This document shows, one piece after another, positions 1-12,183 of a DNA stretch of 64,000 bases; positions within the stretch are counted from its first letter, which is position 1; each line of letters opens with the position of its first letter. The DNA is taken from NCBI GenBank assembly GCA_949128115.1, contig OX421964.1:15090892-15154891 (forward strand), given 5' to 3'. The stretch is from Anaspis maculata (Eukaryota; Arthropoda; Insecta; Coleoptera; Scraptiidae). Both the position numbers and the translations under genes were made by a program. The notes under the pieces are model-generated. The model ran no database searches and was not told the origin of the DNA. It was given only the letters and a program-made list of their open reading frames with translations.

Positions 1-486
1 CGAGGGCCTAGAGAACTACGACTATGATCTATAAGTGCTCCCAGAAGGTAACAGTAGCCGAAGACAGGCCGACCTGTAAGAATTTGTCACACTATCGCGG
101 ACAGAAACACTCAAAGAAACTGGGGAGTCTGGGAGCTACTAGGTACTGTCCGTGTTTTTCGCGATCGGGGACTTCTAATCTAACCACATCTTGTTGCTTT
201 TAACCACTCTTCTTTCAAGGTGATGTTTGCTGCAGGGAGCATACATGGTACCTACGTACCAGGGATCACGCGAATGTACCGTACACTTATCACTTCAACT
301 GTTTGACACTTTGACTTTGATTTTTCCAAGGATGTCATTTTTCACCATTTCACCTGACTGTTATCATGGCACCGAGTCGTGCAAATGCGCGCGCAGACCA
401 GGTAAAACTGATGGGTGTATTCCTGGCTTGAACCATGTTTCACTAATTAGCGCAATATCAATATTCTGATCGTATAGGAACTTGAC
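1..486. other. No recognised feature
   Basis: Mixed-composition sequence before the first TA-flanked element. A few short open frames occur but none has a recognisable domain, splice-consistent continuation or codon bias like the host exons further on. I see no gene here. Confidence 0.5.
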
Positions 487-490
487 TATA

Positions 491-1053
491 CAGGGTGATT
501 CAAAAATGGCGCATTTCCTCCCGTGTACGTTGTGGGAGACGTTGAGGGACCACGGAAAAAATAGTAAAAAAAAATTGCCTCATTTATTCTTTGAGTTATG
601 AAGAGGTGAAGTTGAGAAATTAACTTTTTCAATTTGCATGATTTCAAAGCAAAGCACTGTTACTTGCGAAGAGTCACATGTCGTTAGTAGTTCCCGATTG
701 AAAATTTCTCTTGCAACTGAGATTTGAGTCGTATTTTCAAATTTCAAAACTCGTCTTTCACCTCAAAAGTGCCGTGAAAATACATTTGGCAAGTATGTTT
801 GGTATGGTGTGGCAGGTTCTACAGAGTTTCCAGGGTAACAATCCTAACAATACAATAATGCTATTGTGATGTACCTCTTTGATCTAAAGGTGCCAGGTAG
901 GTACTGATGCGATGCTGCCAGATTGGACAGATTTGTTTTTGTTAATAACTTGCAAATCGAAGCCGATTAATTTTTTTTATTATTTTTCCCATGCTCTGTC
1001 AACGTTCATTATAACGTGCCCGAAAGGAAATGCGCCATTTTTGAATCACCCTG
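491..1053. mobile_element. TA-flanked MITE with CAGGGTG ends
   Basis: The left end begins CAGGGTGATTC and the right end is its inverted match, GAATCACCCTG. The inverted repeats extend about 35 bp (TTCAAAAATGGCGCATTTCC on the left). Both ends are flanked by TATA, consistent with a TA target site. The 563-bp interior has no coding potential, so it is non-autonomous. Several other elements in this window share the CAGGGTG start and TA flank but differ inside. Tc1/mariner-like affinity is an inference from the TA flank. Confidence 0.8.
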
Positions 1054-1967
1054 TATATAGTGGAGTCGGTACGTTCGTAAAATCCAATATTCGCTGCAAA
1101 TTTGAGGAATGCAATGCCCTTTGGCATACATGTTCTCTGAAGATTTTCAAGCAATTTTGGTCGAGGCGATTTTCCAAATTTTCGTGCAGGGGGCGTATAC
1201 AGGGTGGAATATAAAAAAAGTGTAAAAGTTAGTATTTCATGAACCAGACCAGGTAGAATTATGCGAATATCGTCATAAGATGCCCAATTTCAAGATGAAA
1301 AAAGTGCAATGAGCAGTTCTGACAGTTCTTTCATATTTTCTGGAAAATCATGAAATAACTGAAAATTGTCAAAAAAATGATTTTTCCAAATAAATCAGTA
1401 ATTTTTCAAAGCGTTAGAGTACAACTTGGTATTTCTACCATAACTCATGTTTCAAATGAAATGTGGTGGAAAGTATGAATCTAGTAATGCTATTTTCAAA
1501 AAACAGACTGTCAACTTTTTTTTTCTTGTGATCGCCATCTTGAGTCTCACCATAGCTGAATGGTTTCAACAGTGAGTGGTAATCATTAGAATGACGTCAT
1601 GGGACAATTCAAGTGGGTAAAAGACAACCTTACATAGAGCAATAACTTCTTCGCCGAGAAAAGAAATCGCTCGATTTTCTGCTTTTCACAGAATTTTATC
1701 GCTAACGATGGCTGATGTGACCATGGTATGGGTGAGATAGCTGTGGTGTTATGGTGCGTGATTGTTTGTTAGGTGGTTCGCCAAAATTCATGGCCGCAAG
1801 TTGAGTGGTTTGTGTTTAGTGGCTTTTTAAACAAAATATGTGCCACTTTTTAATAAAAAATACAAAAATAAACAGGGTGTCGTATGTATCTTATACCTCA
1901 TTGTGAAAAACCTGCCTAAGGAATCCTTGAAATTGATAGTGGATATGCTTCTTATGAATATATTCGG

Positions 1968-2249
1968 TTGTCACCGACTTCAAAAAGTAATAAAGATGAA
2001 TTCAAGTACTCTGGGGAGGACGTGAAAGATGTTCTTGCAGTTGAAAATTTAAAAAAGCACAAGAGAGAAATCTCTATTACTGTTCACCATTTTGTGGAAA
2101 TCCGCATGGGAATAGGCACAATTGGTTCTGAGACTGGTTCTTTTCGAAATAAATGTATCATCAACTATGCCACTGAACATGCTGAAAACGGTAATTATAA
2201 AGACAATCATGTCTTTTCGGTCAGCAGCAAAACCTACCTAGGTACCTAA
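1968..2249 (+). other. Repeat-borne open frame, left palindrome arm
   Basis: An open frame of 93 codons that starts only with TTG and is mirrored by an inverted copy in the right arm with about four amino-acid differences. The product would be lysine- and isoleucine-rich and has no domain I recognise. An overlapping frame from 1840 starts with GTG and is also mirrored. Without an ATG, and lying inside a palindrome, it is best treated as a possible fossil of a transposon gene, not a host gene. Confidence 0.3.
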
Positions 2250-2563
2250 ATATTTATACCATTGTATATTTCTGGTTTCAATGATAAACCACTGGTATCT
2301 TATGTGACTGCACATCCCTGTTGTAAACGCGCATGCAAAACCATAAAAAAAACAGAACTTGGATTTTTTATGGTTCCAGATGTGTTTAGTATAGGTTTTT
2401 GTCCGGTGTAATTCCCTACTAAAATGTTGCAATTCCATCTGAGCTTGAAGTTGACCGCTCGGAAAAGTAGGGGTAGTTTGTTCTTGACGCTCTCGTCGGC
2501 AGGTGGCTGAGACCCTTCGTCTACCATCCAGTTAGAAATAATTTTTACGAAATGACGACATTA

Positions 2564-3620
2564 CCCTGTCGGAAATTTCATATAAAAGCCTATAAAAAAA
2601 ATGTATATGATTCCTATATGTTCTGTATACGGTTAGTGCATTTGCAATTTGTATATAGAAACCTATAGGAATCTTATTTGCCAATTGTATTACACAGCCT
2701 ATAGAATCAAATGGGTCTCTTATATGGGAATGCTGATAGATTCGACGTGAAATGGAAAAGCCAATACATTTCTATATGGTATTACATATAAACGCTTATT
2801 ATCAAATAGCACATAGGGAATTGCAAATAGGTCTCTTGCATGAATATCACATACAAATCTATATTATGAATTCGAAATAAAGTTCCTTTTTTAAGTATTC
2901 CTCGACATTTTCTGTGATTCTACAAATAAAACAAAATTCAACTTGATGTTCGATCCAATTTTTGGTAGTGTGTGCTGACTGTGCTGCACTTTTATCTCCA
3001 ACATATAGAACACAAGCTGGATAGAAATTGAAAGTCATCATCATCAAATAAGACGCTACATTTTTTCTGCGAATCTTCCGAGCGTCTCGACACTGGCCGT
3101 CTTCCAAAAATTTCACATAGACAAAGGCACTGCGAGGGTCAGGCATCTTTCAAAATTCACGATTCAATAAAAACACTAAAGTGAACGTCCTACGCGTCTG
3201 CTTTTTTCACTTTTTCTCGCACAAGTCAAACCAAGCGTGCGGGAACTGAACACTTTAGCAAGCAACTGAGATACATAAGAAACCTGTATTGCCGGTATCA
3301 TTCGCGGCAAATTCAAACATCAGGAATCTTTTTTGCATCTGCAAATAGAGCGGGCAAGTATATATTCTTTATATGTATTCACATATAAAAATCCTATATG
3401 CATTTATAAGATCCTAGCGCGATAGGGAATTTTCATATAAAGACTAATAAAGTCGCTTTTGTAATTCCAGATAAAGAATATGAATTAGTTTTTCATATAG
3501 AAGCCAGTAGGTTTGATAACATATAAAACTATTCTTCATATAGATCCCAGTAAGTTCAGATAAATCCATATAAAAGCAAATACAATTTCTATTTGTTTGT
3601 ATATGAAATTTCTAACAGGG
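2564..3620. mobile_element. Inserted element, CCCTGT ends, subterminal motifs
   Basis: The ends are CCCTGTCGGAAATTTCATATA and its inverted counterpart TATATGAAATTTCTAACAGGG. Comparison with the undisturbed right arm of the surrounding palindrome shows this segment is an insertion at ACATTA/AAGAG, with at most a one-base duplication. About 300 bp inside each end is packed with short variants of TTCATATA and CCTATAGG. The middle carries a 95-codon minus-strand ORF. It shares its architecture with 40181-41845 and 51506-57722. Superfamily not assigned. Confidence 0.7.
2859..3146 (-). CDS. Unrecognised 95-aa ORF inside inserted element
   Basis: The frame has a true ATG at 3146 and a stop at 2859. 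The product starts MPDPRSAFVYVKFLEDGQ and contains a basic KIRRKN segment and several cysteines (positions about 46, 75 and 77), with no transmembrane segment or signal peptide. It sits centrally between two motif arrays in a terminal-inverted-repeat element, so it may be a remnant of that element's own protein or a captured exon. I do not recognise the family. No splice-consistent partner exon was found. Confidence 0.4.
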   Translation of the reverse strand: MPDPRSAFVYVKFLEDGQCRDARKIRRKNVASYLMMMTFNFYPACVLYVGDKSAAQSAHTTKNWIEHQVEFCFICRITENVEEYLKKELYFEFII

Positions 3621-4464
3621 AAGAGTGACCTTTTCGACTTGCTAGCCCTTGACTCCTTGAAGAACTTTGAACAATTACATATAGTGACCATCAATGTTTG
3701 TGACGTGATATAATCAAACTCGGCAGCAGAAACAGTCCTAGCCGGCTAACTGTGCACTATCGAGGAAGCAGATGGACGCATCTTGGTCATGCAAAAGATA
3801 TGACTTTTCTTGGAGGTACATCGTTTATTGTTTGTACTGTTGATTCCGATGGGATTGTACTTTTGGTGTAGGTATTTTCTTTCACCGTTTGCGAATTGCG
3901 AAGACCCGAAGTACAATTACATCGGAATCAACAGTACAAACAATTATCCATGTAGATCTAAGAAAAGTCATATCTTTTGCATGACCAATGATGCGTCCAT
4001 CGTCCATCTGCTTCCTCGATAATGCAGAGTTAGTCGGCTAGGGCTGTCCCTACTGCCGAGTTTGATTCTATCACGTCACGAACATTGGTCACTATATATG
4101 TAATTGTTCAAAGTTCTTCAAGAAGTCAAGGGCTAGCAAGTTGAAAAGGTCGCTCTTAATGTCATTTCGTAAGAATTATTCCCAACTGGATGGTAGACGA
4201 AGGGTCTCAGCCACCTGCCGACGAGAACGTCGAGAACAACTACCCCTACTGTCCCGAGCGGTCAACTTCACTTAGATGGGATTTCAACATTTAAGTTGGA
4301 AATTACACCGGACAAAAACCTACACTGAACACATCTGAAACCATAAAAAATCCAGGTTCTGTTTTTTTTATGGTTTTGCATGCGCGTTTACAACAGGGAT
4401 GTGCAGTCACATAAGATACCAGTGGTTTATCATTGAAACCAGAAATATACAATGGTATAAATAT

Positions 4465-4746
4465 TTAGGTACCTAGGTAGGTTTTGCTGCTGACCGAAAA
4501 GACATGATTGTCTTTATAATTACCGTTTTCAGCATGTTCAGTGGCATAGTTGATGATACATTTATTTCGAAAAGAACCAGTCTCAGAACCAATTGTGCCT
4601 ATTCCCATGCAGATTTCCACAAAATAGTGAACAGTAATGGAGATTTCTCTCTTGTGCTTTTTTAAATTTTCAACTGCAAGAACATCTTTCACGTCCACCC
4701 CAGAGTACTTGAATTCATCTTTATCACTTTTTGAAGTCGGTGACAA
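4465..4746 (-). other. Repeat-borne open frame, right palindrome arm
   Basis: Inverted partner of the 1968-2249 frame, also 93 codons without an ATG. The reading frame has survived in both arms, but this may only reflect recent duplication or conversion between arms. Confidence 0.3.
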
Positions 4747-5582
4747 CCGAATATATTCATAAGAAGCATATCCACTATCAATTTCAAGGATTCCTTAGGC
4801 AGGTTTTTCACAATGAGGTATAAGATACATACGACACCCTGTTTATTTTTGTATTTTTTATTGAAAAGTGGCACATATTTTGTTTAAAAAGCCACTAAAC
4901 ACAAACCACTCAACTTGCGGCCATGAATTTTGGCGAATCACCTAACAAACAATCACGCACCATAACACCACAGCTATCTCACCCATCCCATGGTCACATC
5001 AGCCATCGTGAGCGATAAAATTCTGTGAAAAGCAGAAAATCGAGTGCACTTCTTTTCTCGGCGAAGAAGTTATTGCTCTGTGTAAGGTTGTCTTTTACCC
5101 ACTTAAATTGTCCCATGACGTCATTCTTATGATTACCACTCACTGTTGAAACCATTCAGCTATGGTGAGACTCAAGATGGCGATCACAAGAAAAAAAAAG
5201 TTGACAGTCTGTTTTTTGAAAATAGCATTACTAGATTCATACTTTCCACCACATTTCATTTGAAACATGAGCTATGGTAGAAATACCAAGTTGTACTCTA
5301 ACGCTTTGAAAAATGACTGATTTATTTGGAAAAATCATTTTTTTGACAATTTTCAGTTATTTCATGATTTTCCAGAAAATATGAAAGAACTGTCAGAACT
5401 GCTCATTGCACTTTTTTCATCTTGAAATTGGGCATCTTATGACGATATTCGCATAATTCTACCTGGTCGAAAATTGCTTGAAAATCTTCAGAGAACATGT
5501 ATGCCAAAGGCGAGGCCAAAGGGCATTGCATTCCTCAAATTTGCAGCGAATATTGGATTTTACGAACGTACCGACTCCACTA

Positions 5583-5796
5583 ATAAGCTGTTTTTATTAT
5601 TCACAGCAGAACGGGCGTTCCACTGAAGTATATTAAGATTTATGTGTTTGTTTGGGCAATCCATTATGAAAAAGCTTATGTGAGAAAGTAACGATCGATC
5701 GAATAGGAATTGAGTATAGCAGTACCTTTATAGCTTACCTTTAGTATTCTTCATGTGACATTTCGCTCTCAGAAATTTCCTCGGAAATTTCCTTGG
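5583..5796. other. Spacer between two palindromes
   Basis: About 210 bp of AT-rich sequence. It shows no reading frame, repeat end or RNA-like structure that I can support. Confidence 0.4.
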
Positions 5797-6892
5797 AAAG
5801 GACCCCGCACGATTCTTATGGAAAATGGCTCCCGGTTAAATTCTCTGAATTTTTGATATGTTGTAGCTCATGAGATACTAATCGAATACCGTGAACCCCC
5901 AAACTCAAATAATGGACAGTTTTTTACCCACCGGGGGTTGAAGTTGGAGGTTTTGACGGCTTCAAAATGATATTATAACGTTAATAGAAGCTTTTTATTT
6001 GGTTTCTCTTCAAGTTGTGTTTCATGCTAAATGTATTTATTTGACAGAAAAATATCAACCCCCTCCTCCACCCCCAACCCCTATCTACCATCATAAAATT
6101 CGAGATTACTCCCGAAAGCCATGCGGATGGCTTCTGTGATTTGAATCATGAATTTTGACATAAAAATTATTTTCCACCCCTAATGTTGGGGTGCCGATTT
6201 TCCAATTTTCCTCGGTTAACTTGGCTGAATTTTTGGTATTGTGTACTTCTAATTCTGCTGAACAAAAAGTTCTCATACCAAAACTTATTCCTATGAACAG
6301 TTTTTGTTCTGCAGGGGACTGAAGTTCAATATTTATGCTCTTAAATCTTCAACTTCAGTCCCCTGTAGAACAAAAACTGTCCATAGGAATAAGTTTTGGC
6401 ATGGAAACTTTTTGTTCAGCAGAATTAGAAGTACACAATACCAAAAATTCAGCCAAATTAACAGAGGAAAATTGGAAAATCGGCACCCCAACATTAGGGG
6501 TGGAAAATAATTTTTAGGTCAAAATTCATAATTTAAATCACATAAGCCATCTGCATGGTTTTTGAGAGTAATCTCGAATTTTGTGATGGTAGATAGGGGA
6601 TAGGGGTGGAGGAGGGGGTTGATATTTTTCTGTCAAATAAATACATACAGCATGAAACACATCTTGAAGAGAAATCCGAGGAGAAATTAAATAGAAAGCT
6701 TTTATTTACGTCAGAATATCATTTTTAAGCCGTCAAAACCTCCAACTTCAACCCCCTGTGGGTGAAAAACTGTCCATTATTTGAGTTTGAGGTTCAAGGT
6801 ATTTGATAAGTATCTCATGAGCTACATCATATCAAAAATTCAGAGAATTTAACCGGGAGCCATTTTCCATAAGAATCGTGCGGGGTCCTTTC
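5797..6892. repeat. 1.1-kb palindrome next to LINE ORF1
   Basis: The arms run 5797 to about 6335 and about 6352 to 6892. The outer ends read GAAAGGACCCCGCACGATTC and GAATCGTGCGGGGTCCTTTC. The centre is a GGGGACTGAAGTTCA / CTTCAGTCCCC pair. The right arm overlaps the 3' end of the LINE ORF1 reading frame and supplies its last 24 or so codons. The palindrome therefore truncates that ORF. Confidence 0.8.
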
Positions 6893-8366
6893 AGGACTAC
6901 TTAACACTGCTACAAACGAAGTTTTGAATTTTGCCTGGAAAAATTGTTTGACAGACTCTTCTGCGTTCATGTCCCTTTCTATAGCGGCCCTCTGTGTCAA
7001 AGGCACGCTGTCTAGTAGATTTGCATTATATGTTTTCAGAAATTCCAACACAACCTGTTGTATGTTTATCGATTCATGTTCGACAGTCTTAGAGATATCT
7101 TCGAGGTCAACTTGAAGTTGACGTCTATTTAGTTCCTTTTCCAAAGGTGTTTCTTGGTGTTTGGGTTTTTTATTTAAGCTCGGGTTTTGTTTTGTGGGAG
7201 ACTGTACCGGGGAACTTGCTTCTTTTCTTTTTCTATAATTTTCATTCGCCAAGAAGTGACGATTATTATTGTTTTGTTTGATTTGTAGGGTGGGTTTTGT
7301 GTTCCAATTTTTATTGCTGCTGCTCATTTGTGGAAATTGAGACTGATCATCCAGTGATAGGACAGAAAAACGGTTATCCGAAATAAAAGAATTCCTAGTC
7401 ACGGCACTAGAAAATGATGGGTTTTTGGAAGCATCAGCTGCTTCTTTATATGATAAGTTTTTGTCCGCCATGATTTTCTTTGTGCTTTGCTGTTTGATAA
7501 ATTCTGGACAGTTTTTTGAGTTTGATTTGTGGTCGTTTACATCACAATAAATACACTTTGTTTCCATAGTACAGTTACTATGATTTTCATGCTCATCACC
7601 GCAATTAACGCATTTCCTATTTCCACGACACTGCTGTAGGACATGACCGTACCTGAAGCATCCTTTACACTGTATAACTGGGGCGACATAAGGATCTACT
7701 CGAAAGAGTACACTGTTTATTATCACCTCATTAGGTAGCTGCGAACCCAAAAAAAGATACACAAACAGTTTGCCGAGGCACTTCTTTAATCAATTTTCCA
7801 TCCTCGCCCAAAATCCTTCTCATAAATCTCTTGATTTCCATGACTTGGGACCCATTGTCCACCACCATGTGATTTTTCAAATATTGCTCGTCAAAAAATG
7901 TATCAACCTCGAGATCAACCTGGTGAATAACACCCCTTCTTTGTACAAAAAATTTTGGAATATAGGCGATCCAATTATTATCACTTATTACTTTGCTAGT
8001 GATAATATCATTCGCAGCTTTGACGGTATGTAACAATACTTTGATTTTATTCAAACCAATCGATTTAATTTGAGAAATGGAGTTCTTGAAGTTTGTTGCC
8101 TCATGCAGGTAATGACCTACTCTCATTGGGTGCAACTCACCAATATTTTTGTCTTTTGATTCGATGTACACAGAAAATGGACCTTTGTCCGAACTTCTGT
8201 ATCGTATGCTCGTATCAATATTATTCTTACGCATTTGTTGTTCCTGGGTAGCATTAGTTTCCTGGGATGTAGTGTTCGAGTCCAAGCTCTGTATCCCATC
8301 TAAATTGAAAAGGTCCGGTGTACTGGGTTGGCCACCCCCCGGATCATCCCCGTCTTTGCTTCCCAT
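6827..8366 (-). pseudogene. LINE (jockey-type) ORF1 gag-like, frameshifted
   Basis: An ATG at 8366 opens a frame starting MGSKDGDDPGGGQPSTPD that runs to about 7740, where a run of seven adenines on the plus strand breaks it. The reading then continues in another frame to 6827. The second part carries three cysteine-rich knuckles: CX2CX4HX4C (CKGCFRYGHVLQQC), then CVNCGDEHENHSNC and CIYCDVNDHKSNSKNC. A lysine- and glutamine-rich tail follows. This layout is typical of the RNA-binding ORF1 protein of jockey-like non-LTR retrotransposons. No endonuclease or reverse transcriptase follows, because the palindrome at 5797-6892 takes over. Confidence 0.8.
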
Positions 8367-8645
8367 ACTTGGGGAAGTATGGGAGGCTCCGCTGAATTAA
8401 AGATGACCAAGTGTTTACAACAAGATCACAATTTTCGAATTCGATTTGAAATGTTATTAGAATTGTAAACAAAAACCACGATAAGACACCAGCACGACGA
8501 CCTTCACTCGCTAAGCTGATAACGTGAACTGTTTAATAACCTTATCATCAAAAATTGCAAAATTACGCCCGATTCTCCCGAGACTTTCAATTGCGTCAAA
8601 ATTTTACAAACGACATATCAACCTTCAAGGAAACTGATAACACCT

Positions 8646-8773
8646 TGGCGTTTTCGGCTCACACGCTCTGACGTTGCTCAGAGCGGACCACGCCTGCGCA
8701 CTGGGGCGGTTTCTATGGAAACTCAAGAAGGCGCTTGAGTAGTCGGCTCCGAGCGTGTGAGCCGAAAACGCCA
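8646..8773. mobile_element. 128-bp MITE with 23-bp perfect ends
   Basis: The left end TGGCGTTTTCGGCTCACACG and three more bases are matched exactly in inverted orientation at 8751-8773. The interior is about 80 bp and GC-rich, without coding potential. No convincing target duplication is visible. Confidence 0.75.
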
Positions 8774-9144
8774 TTGAACGTCTTATTCGCCTTCCCTGTT
8801 GCTCAGAACAGGTTAGAACGAGATAAAATATCCATTATAGCCACAGCAATCGACGCATGCTCGTTCAAGACGTGCCTCCCAAAACAAGCTTCCGTTCTTG
8901 ACCACGTTAAAATCAGCGCCATCATGGTGAATTTGTTGCCAGCAAACAGCAAGGTTTAGCCTAAACTATTCTTACACTTAACCACAGATGCACTTGACGG
9001 ACAACCAATAGCCATATTTCCAAAGTTTAAGCGCCGACGCGCTAAGGAAAAATGGCGCGTATACAAAAAAAAACCTAAAAATCATGTTTCACATTTAATG
9101 ATAGATAAAATGATATTAGGAAGTCGAAAATAGTACTTCCATTT
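8774..9144. other. Intergenic 3' flank of RBM17
   Basis: No gene recognised. Together with 8367-8645 this separates the LINE remnant from the RBM17 3' end. It contains a short TIR-free GC-rich patch and then AT-rich sequence leading to the polyadenylation signal. Confidence 0.4.
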
Positions 9145-9150
9145 TTTATT
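9145..9150 (-). terminator. Candidate RBM17 polyadenylation signal
   Basis: AATAAA on the minus strand about 220 bp beyond the RBM17 stop codon. It is a canonical hexamer in a plausible position, and the first clear one downstream of the stop. Confidence 0.5.
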
Positions 9151-9368
9151 AATTCTGTATAAACTATTTTGAACTATCTGCACAATTTTAGCGAATCGCT
9201 GTGCACAACTTGTGCGAATAACGTTGCCAGTGTAATAAAAAGATTTGGTACAATTTAACGTATGTGTATTGAAATTCCAATCGTACTCACAATCATGTAC
9301 AAAAAAATCATAGATACATAAATAATAATAACAAAATTATATCGCGCGACATATGCTCGCTAATCTCT

Positions 9369-10060
9369 TCAATCCATCAGCTGTAAATTATCAAACTTAT
9401 CCGGATCGTAGAAATTCGCCCTGACCATCCGTCCGCCAAAGAACCTTCCGTTCAAGTCCACCACGGCCTTGATCGCGCTCTCGATCCTCCTAAACTCGAC
9501 GAAAATCCTGACACCCTCGTCCGGATTTTCGCTCCCGGTCTCGTGTATGATCACGCTGGTGACCTCTCCGTACTTGGTGTTGCACTCGTCCTTCACCTCC
9601 GGTTCCAGGTCGTCGTCCACCTCGCCGGGGCCGACCATGTTCTTCAGCAGCACCACCTTGCTGGGATTCTTGATGATTTCCGTTATGCTCGGCTCGGTGT
9701 TGCTCATCGTGCTGGCAACTGGCGCCGGTTCGGCGAACGTTGGCGAATTCGACGCGACCATTTCCCGTTCGTGGATGATCCTGCCGCCGCGTTTCGAGGT
9801 TTTTTCCACCTGGAGCGCGCTGGACATGCCCTGTTCTTGCTTGCCCAGTCCCTGGCCCTCTCTGAAGCCGTACCTGGCCATGATTTTGGCCGCCACCGAC
9901 GAGCCGAAGCCCCGGACGGCTTGCGGTTTGACGGGGAACAGGGGCGAGGGGATTTCCATCGGTTCCTGCAGGCTCGGCGGCGGGGCTATGGCCGCCCCGC
10001 CCGTGCTTCTCGGTTTGATCGGGGCCTGTTCGACTTCGTCGTCTTCATCGGCCCAGCGTC
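9369..10060 (-). CDS. RBM17: RBM17/SPF45 exon 2 (G-patch, UHM, stop)
   Basis: Second coding exon of splicing factor 45, an RNA-binding protein of the U2-dependent spliceosome that helps choose 3' splice sites and alternative exons. The acceptor TTTTAG precedes position 10060. The two bases GA complete a glycine codon begun by exon 1, so the joined frame is continuous. It encodes residues 168-397. A G-patch lies at about 216-257 (GFGSSVAAKIMARYGF, then EGQGLGK). A C-terminal UHM lies at about 302-386 with the acidic helix GEVDDDLEPEV and the RXF-type motif GRFFGGR that normally binds ULM tryptophans; the family tyrosine is phenylalanine here. Total length of 397 residues is close to the usual 400. 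The exon is much more GC-rich than its flanks. Confidence 0.96.
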
Positions 10061-10924
10061 CTAAAAGTAGAGAGTCCAAGTTAGATCAGAACATAACTGC
10101 CTTGAATTGTACAGGGTATCACCATTGACCATTGTGTATCCACTTTTGGAACACATAGTTTCCGCATTTCCTCTGCAGATAGACGGAATATTTTTGCGGG
10201 ACGTGATGTCTGACTTTTTTTTTCCATTTTATTGGGAACTGTAGTAATTTTTCGACCTGTTTTTAATTTTCGCCAATGAACAAATAAATCAAAGCAGCTT
10301 TGACATTTGACAGGTGTCAAAAATATTTCTAACCTCTCGAAGCCGGTTCAACTTTAGGTTGATTCAAACTAAAAAAATACTGGGCCTTCGCCCAAAAAAA
10401 AGGGGTCCCATGAAATCATCAATCCTTTCACCTCTTGCAGTCGAAAAAACACGCCGAATCATAAAGAACTATTGGCAAGACAAGGAATACTCCAGCAGGC
10501 CTGCTGTTGCAGCAGGATTTACTTGTAAAAAGTTTAACCAACTGAATTAAAAAAAAAAAACAGCCGCTCAAAGTTGCGTATTGGACCGAAATTCATGTGA
10601 GTTCCTTCAGTTTTCAATTTGATTTCGTCGGCAAATTGAAGACGAGGCCTGTAGGGTTCTGGTGTCTAAATGACGGTAATACAGCTCTGCGCCCCTCTAG
10701 TTGCATTTCCACGCAACTACAGGTCAGGGTTAGGGATGTCCAACTTGGATTCGATTCATATTCAATGGAAAAGATGCATCTAAAAAGTTAAATCGATTCA
10801 ACTGTATACGATTATTTAGTGAATCGATTCAAACTAATGTGATTGTTGTTTCGATTATTACGCACGCAACAACACTCGTTAATGCCGAAAAGCCGTTCAA
10901 TTTTTTGGTCATTTGTGTCAACAA

Positions 10925-11625
10925 TAGGTCGTATCGACGAGGCGGCCATTTTGTAGGAGCTAATCAAAAACAACTGACTGAGATTTAGATTTGTCACATA
11001 CCTACATCAAGACTGACATGGCGAAGTTGTCAAGCAATTACAGCAAGACGCTTGCTGACGATGATTTGCCCAGCCGCGAGTAGAAACTTGCGGTGCTGTG
11101 TTTGTAGTGTGACCCATTTGAGCCGGTGAATCAAAATCTCGACTACACATTGGATATGATGCAAAAACACAACGCGGGAGGACCTTGTAGGCTACTTGCG
11201 TTGGGTACAGAAACGTTCTCAGTCAAGCAACTCATAGCCCATTAAGCAGAAGAAGCACACGACCTACCGCACGCAAGAAGTGTTCTCTGCAAGCTTTCAA
11301 GTCTCTTGTGAACTTTCTGTTGAGATAATTTCTTCGACTTGCTCGATAAAGCCATCAGGATTTCCGTTGTTCAGATCATTCCTGCGCTCGATCTCCACGG
11401 GATATCAACACTCCAGGGTAGCCCAAAACAGTGGAAACCGATGCTCCCATGCGGGAGTAGGTGGCCGAACAGCCATATACACAGCGAACAGAGCAAACTA
11501 CCATCTTCTGGGTCATTGAAAACATGAACTTTGTGACACTCTAGTTGATGTGATAAAAGTCAGTTTGATTAGCTTCTACAAAATGGCCGATTTTCAGGAG
11601 CGTGACGTCACGTCGATACGACCTA
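10925..11625. repeat. Nested inverted-repeat unit in hAT-like element
   Basis: The ends are TAGGTCGTATCGACG and CGTCGATACGACCTA. A second matching pair lies just inside: GGCCATTTTGTAGGAGC near 10942 and GCTTCTACAAAATGGCC near 11572. No coding content. Confidence 0.65.
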
Positions 11626-11627
11626 TA

Positions 11628-12183
11628 GACCATATTAATTATTCTCACTTTCCCCTTCCACTAGTCATTTGTAAGTTAGGTATGTGCCTGTGACCATGCG
11701 CACTGCAGTAGAAGATCTCGCGCGCCACAGCATGCATAGAAAACGGAACTTTGCTGTCGCTGTCAGAATTTACGATTTCAAGGTGTTTTCTTGATTCTTG
11801 GGACGTTTTAACCTTTTTAACCATACTTTTACATGACGGCTGACGCTCGGTTTGCTTTCAAGCGCTGTCAAAATTCTCGTTAGCGGAAGTTGTGCAATAA
11901 AATATGGCGGGTAATTTGAAATTGTTTTGGATTCAAAAACCCCATTCTAAATTGCTTCGCATAAACTTCACAGTAAGATTTTCCATTCCATTATGGTGAA
12001 AAGTAGATCAGGTATTTCTTTTTACACACTTGCTATACATTCGTTGAAATTGTCAATTTGCACCTTGAATTGATCATTTTACAAAGTCATTCAACATGCA
12101 TATTCTTATGGGAGTTTCAATCCAGCACATGTGGTTGTCTCTCTCCCCGATCTGCGACTGCGCTTTGAATAATTAATATGGTC
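11628..12183. repeat. Nested MITE, GACCATATTAATTATTC ends
   Basis: The 17-bp left end is matched exactly in inverted orientation (GAATAATTAATATGGTC) 556 bp away. The left end abuts the previous nested unit. No target duplication recognised. Confidence 0.65.

Larger units (their letters stand above)
1058..5582. repeat. Long interrupted palindrome (about 4.5 kb)
   Basis: The two arms are inverted copies that meet near 3883. The left arm is 1058-2563 plus 3621-3862; the right arm is about 3909-5582. Matching landmarks are TGGAGTCGGTACG at 1061 against CGTACCGACTCCA at the far end, and the rare GGTACCTAAATATTTATACC segment in both arms. The left arm is interrupted by a separate element (2564-3620) absent from the right arm, so that insertion is younger than the palindrome. 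The left arm also has about 80 bp near 1160-1245, including a TATACAGGGTGG end, that the right arm lacks. Confidence 0.85.

Noticed and set aside
9469..10128. Long plus-strand open frames (up to 219 codons) over RBM17 exon 2
   Set aside because: They are antisense to a GC-rich conserved exon, have no domain and disregard the splice sites.
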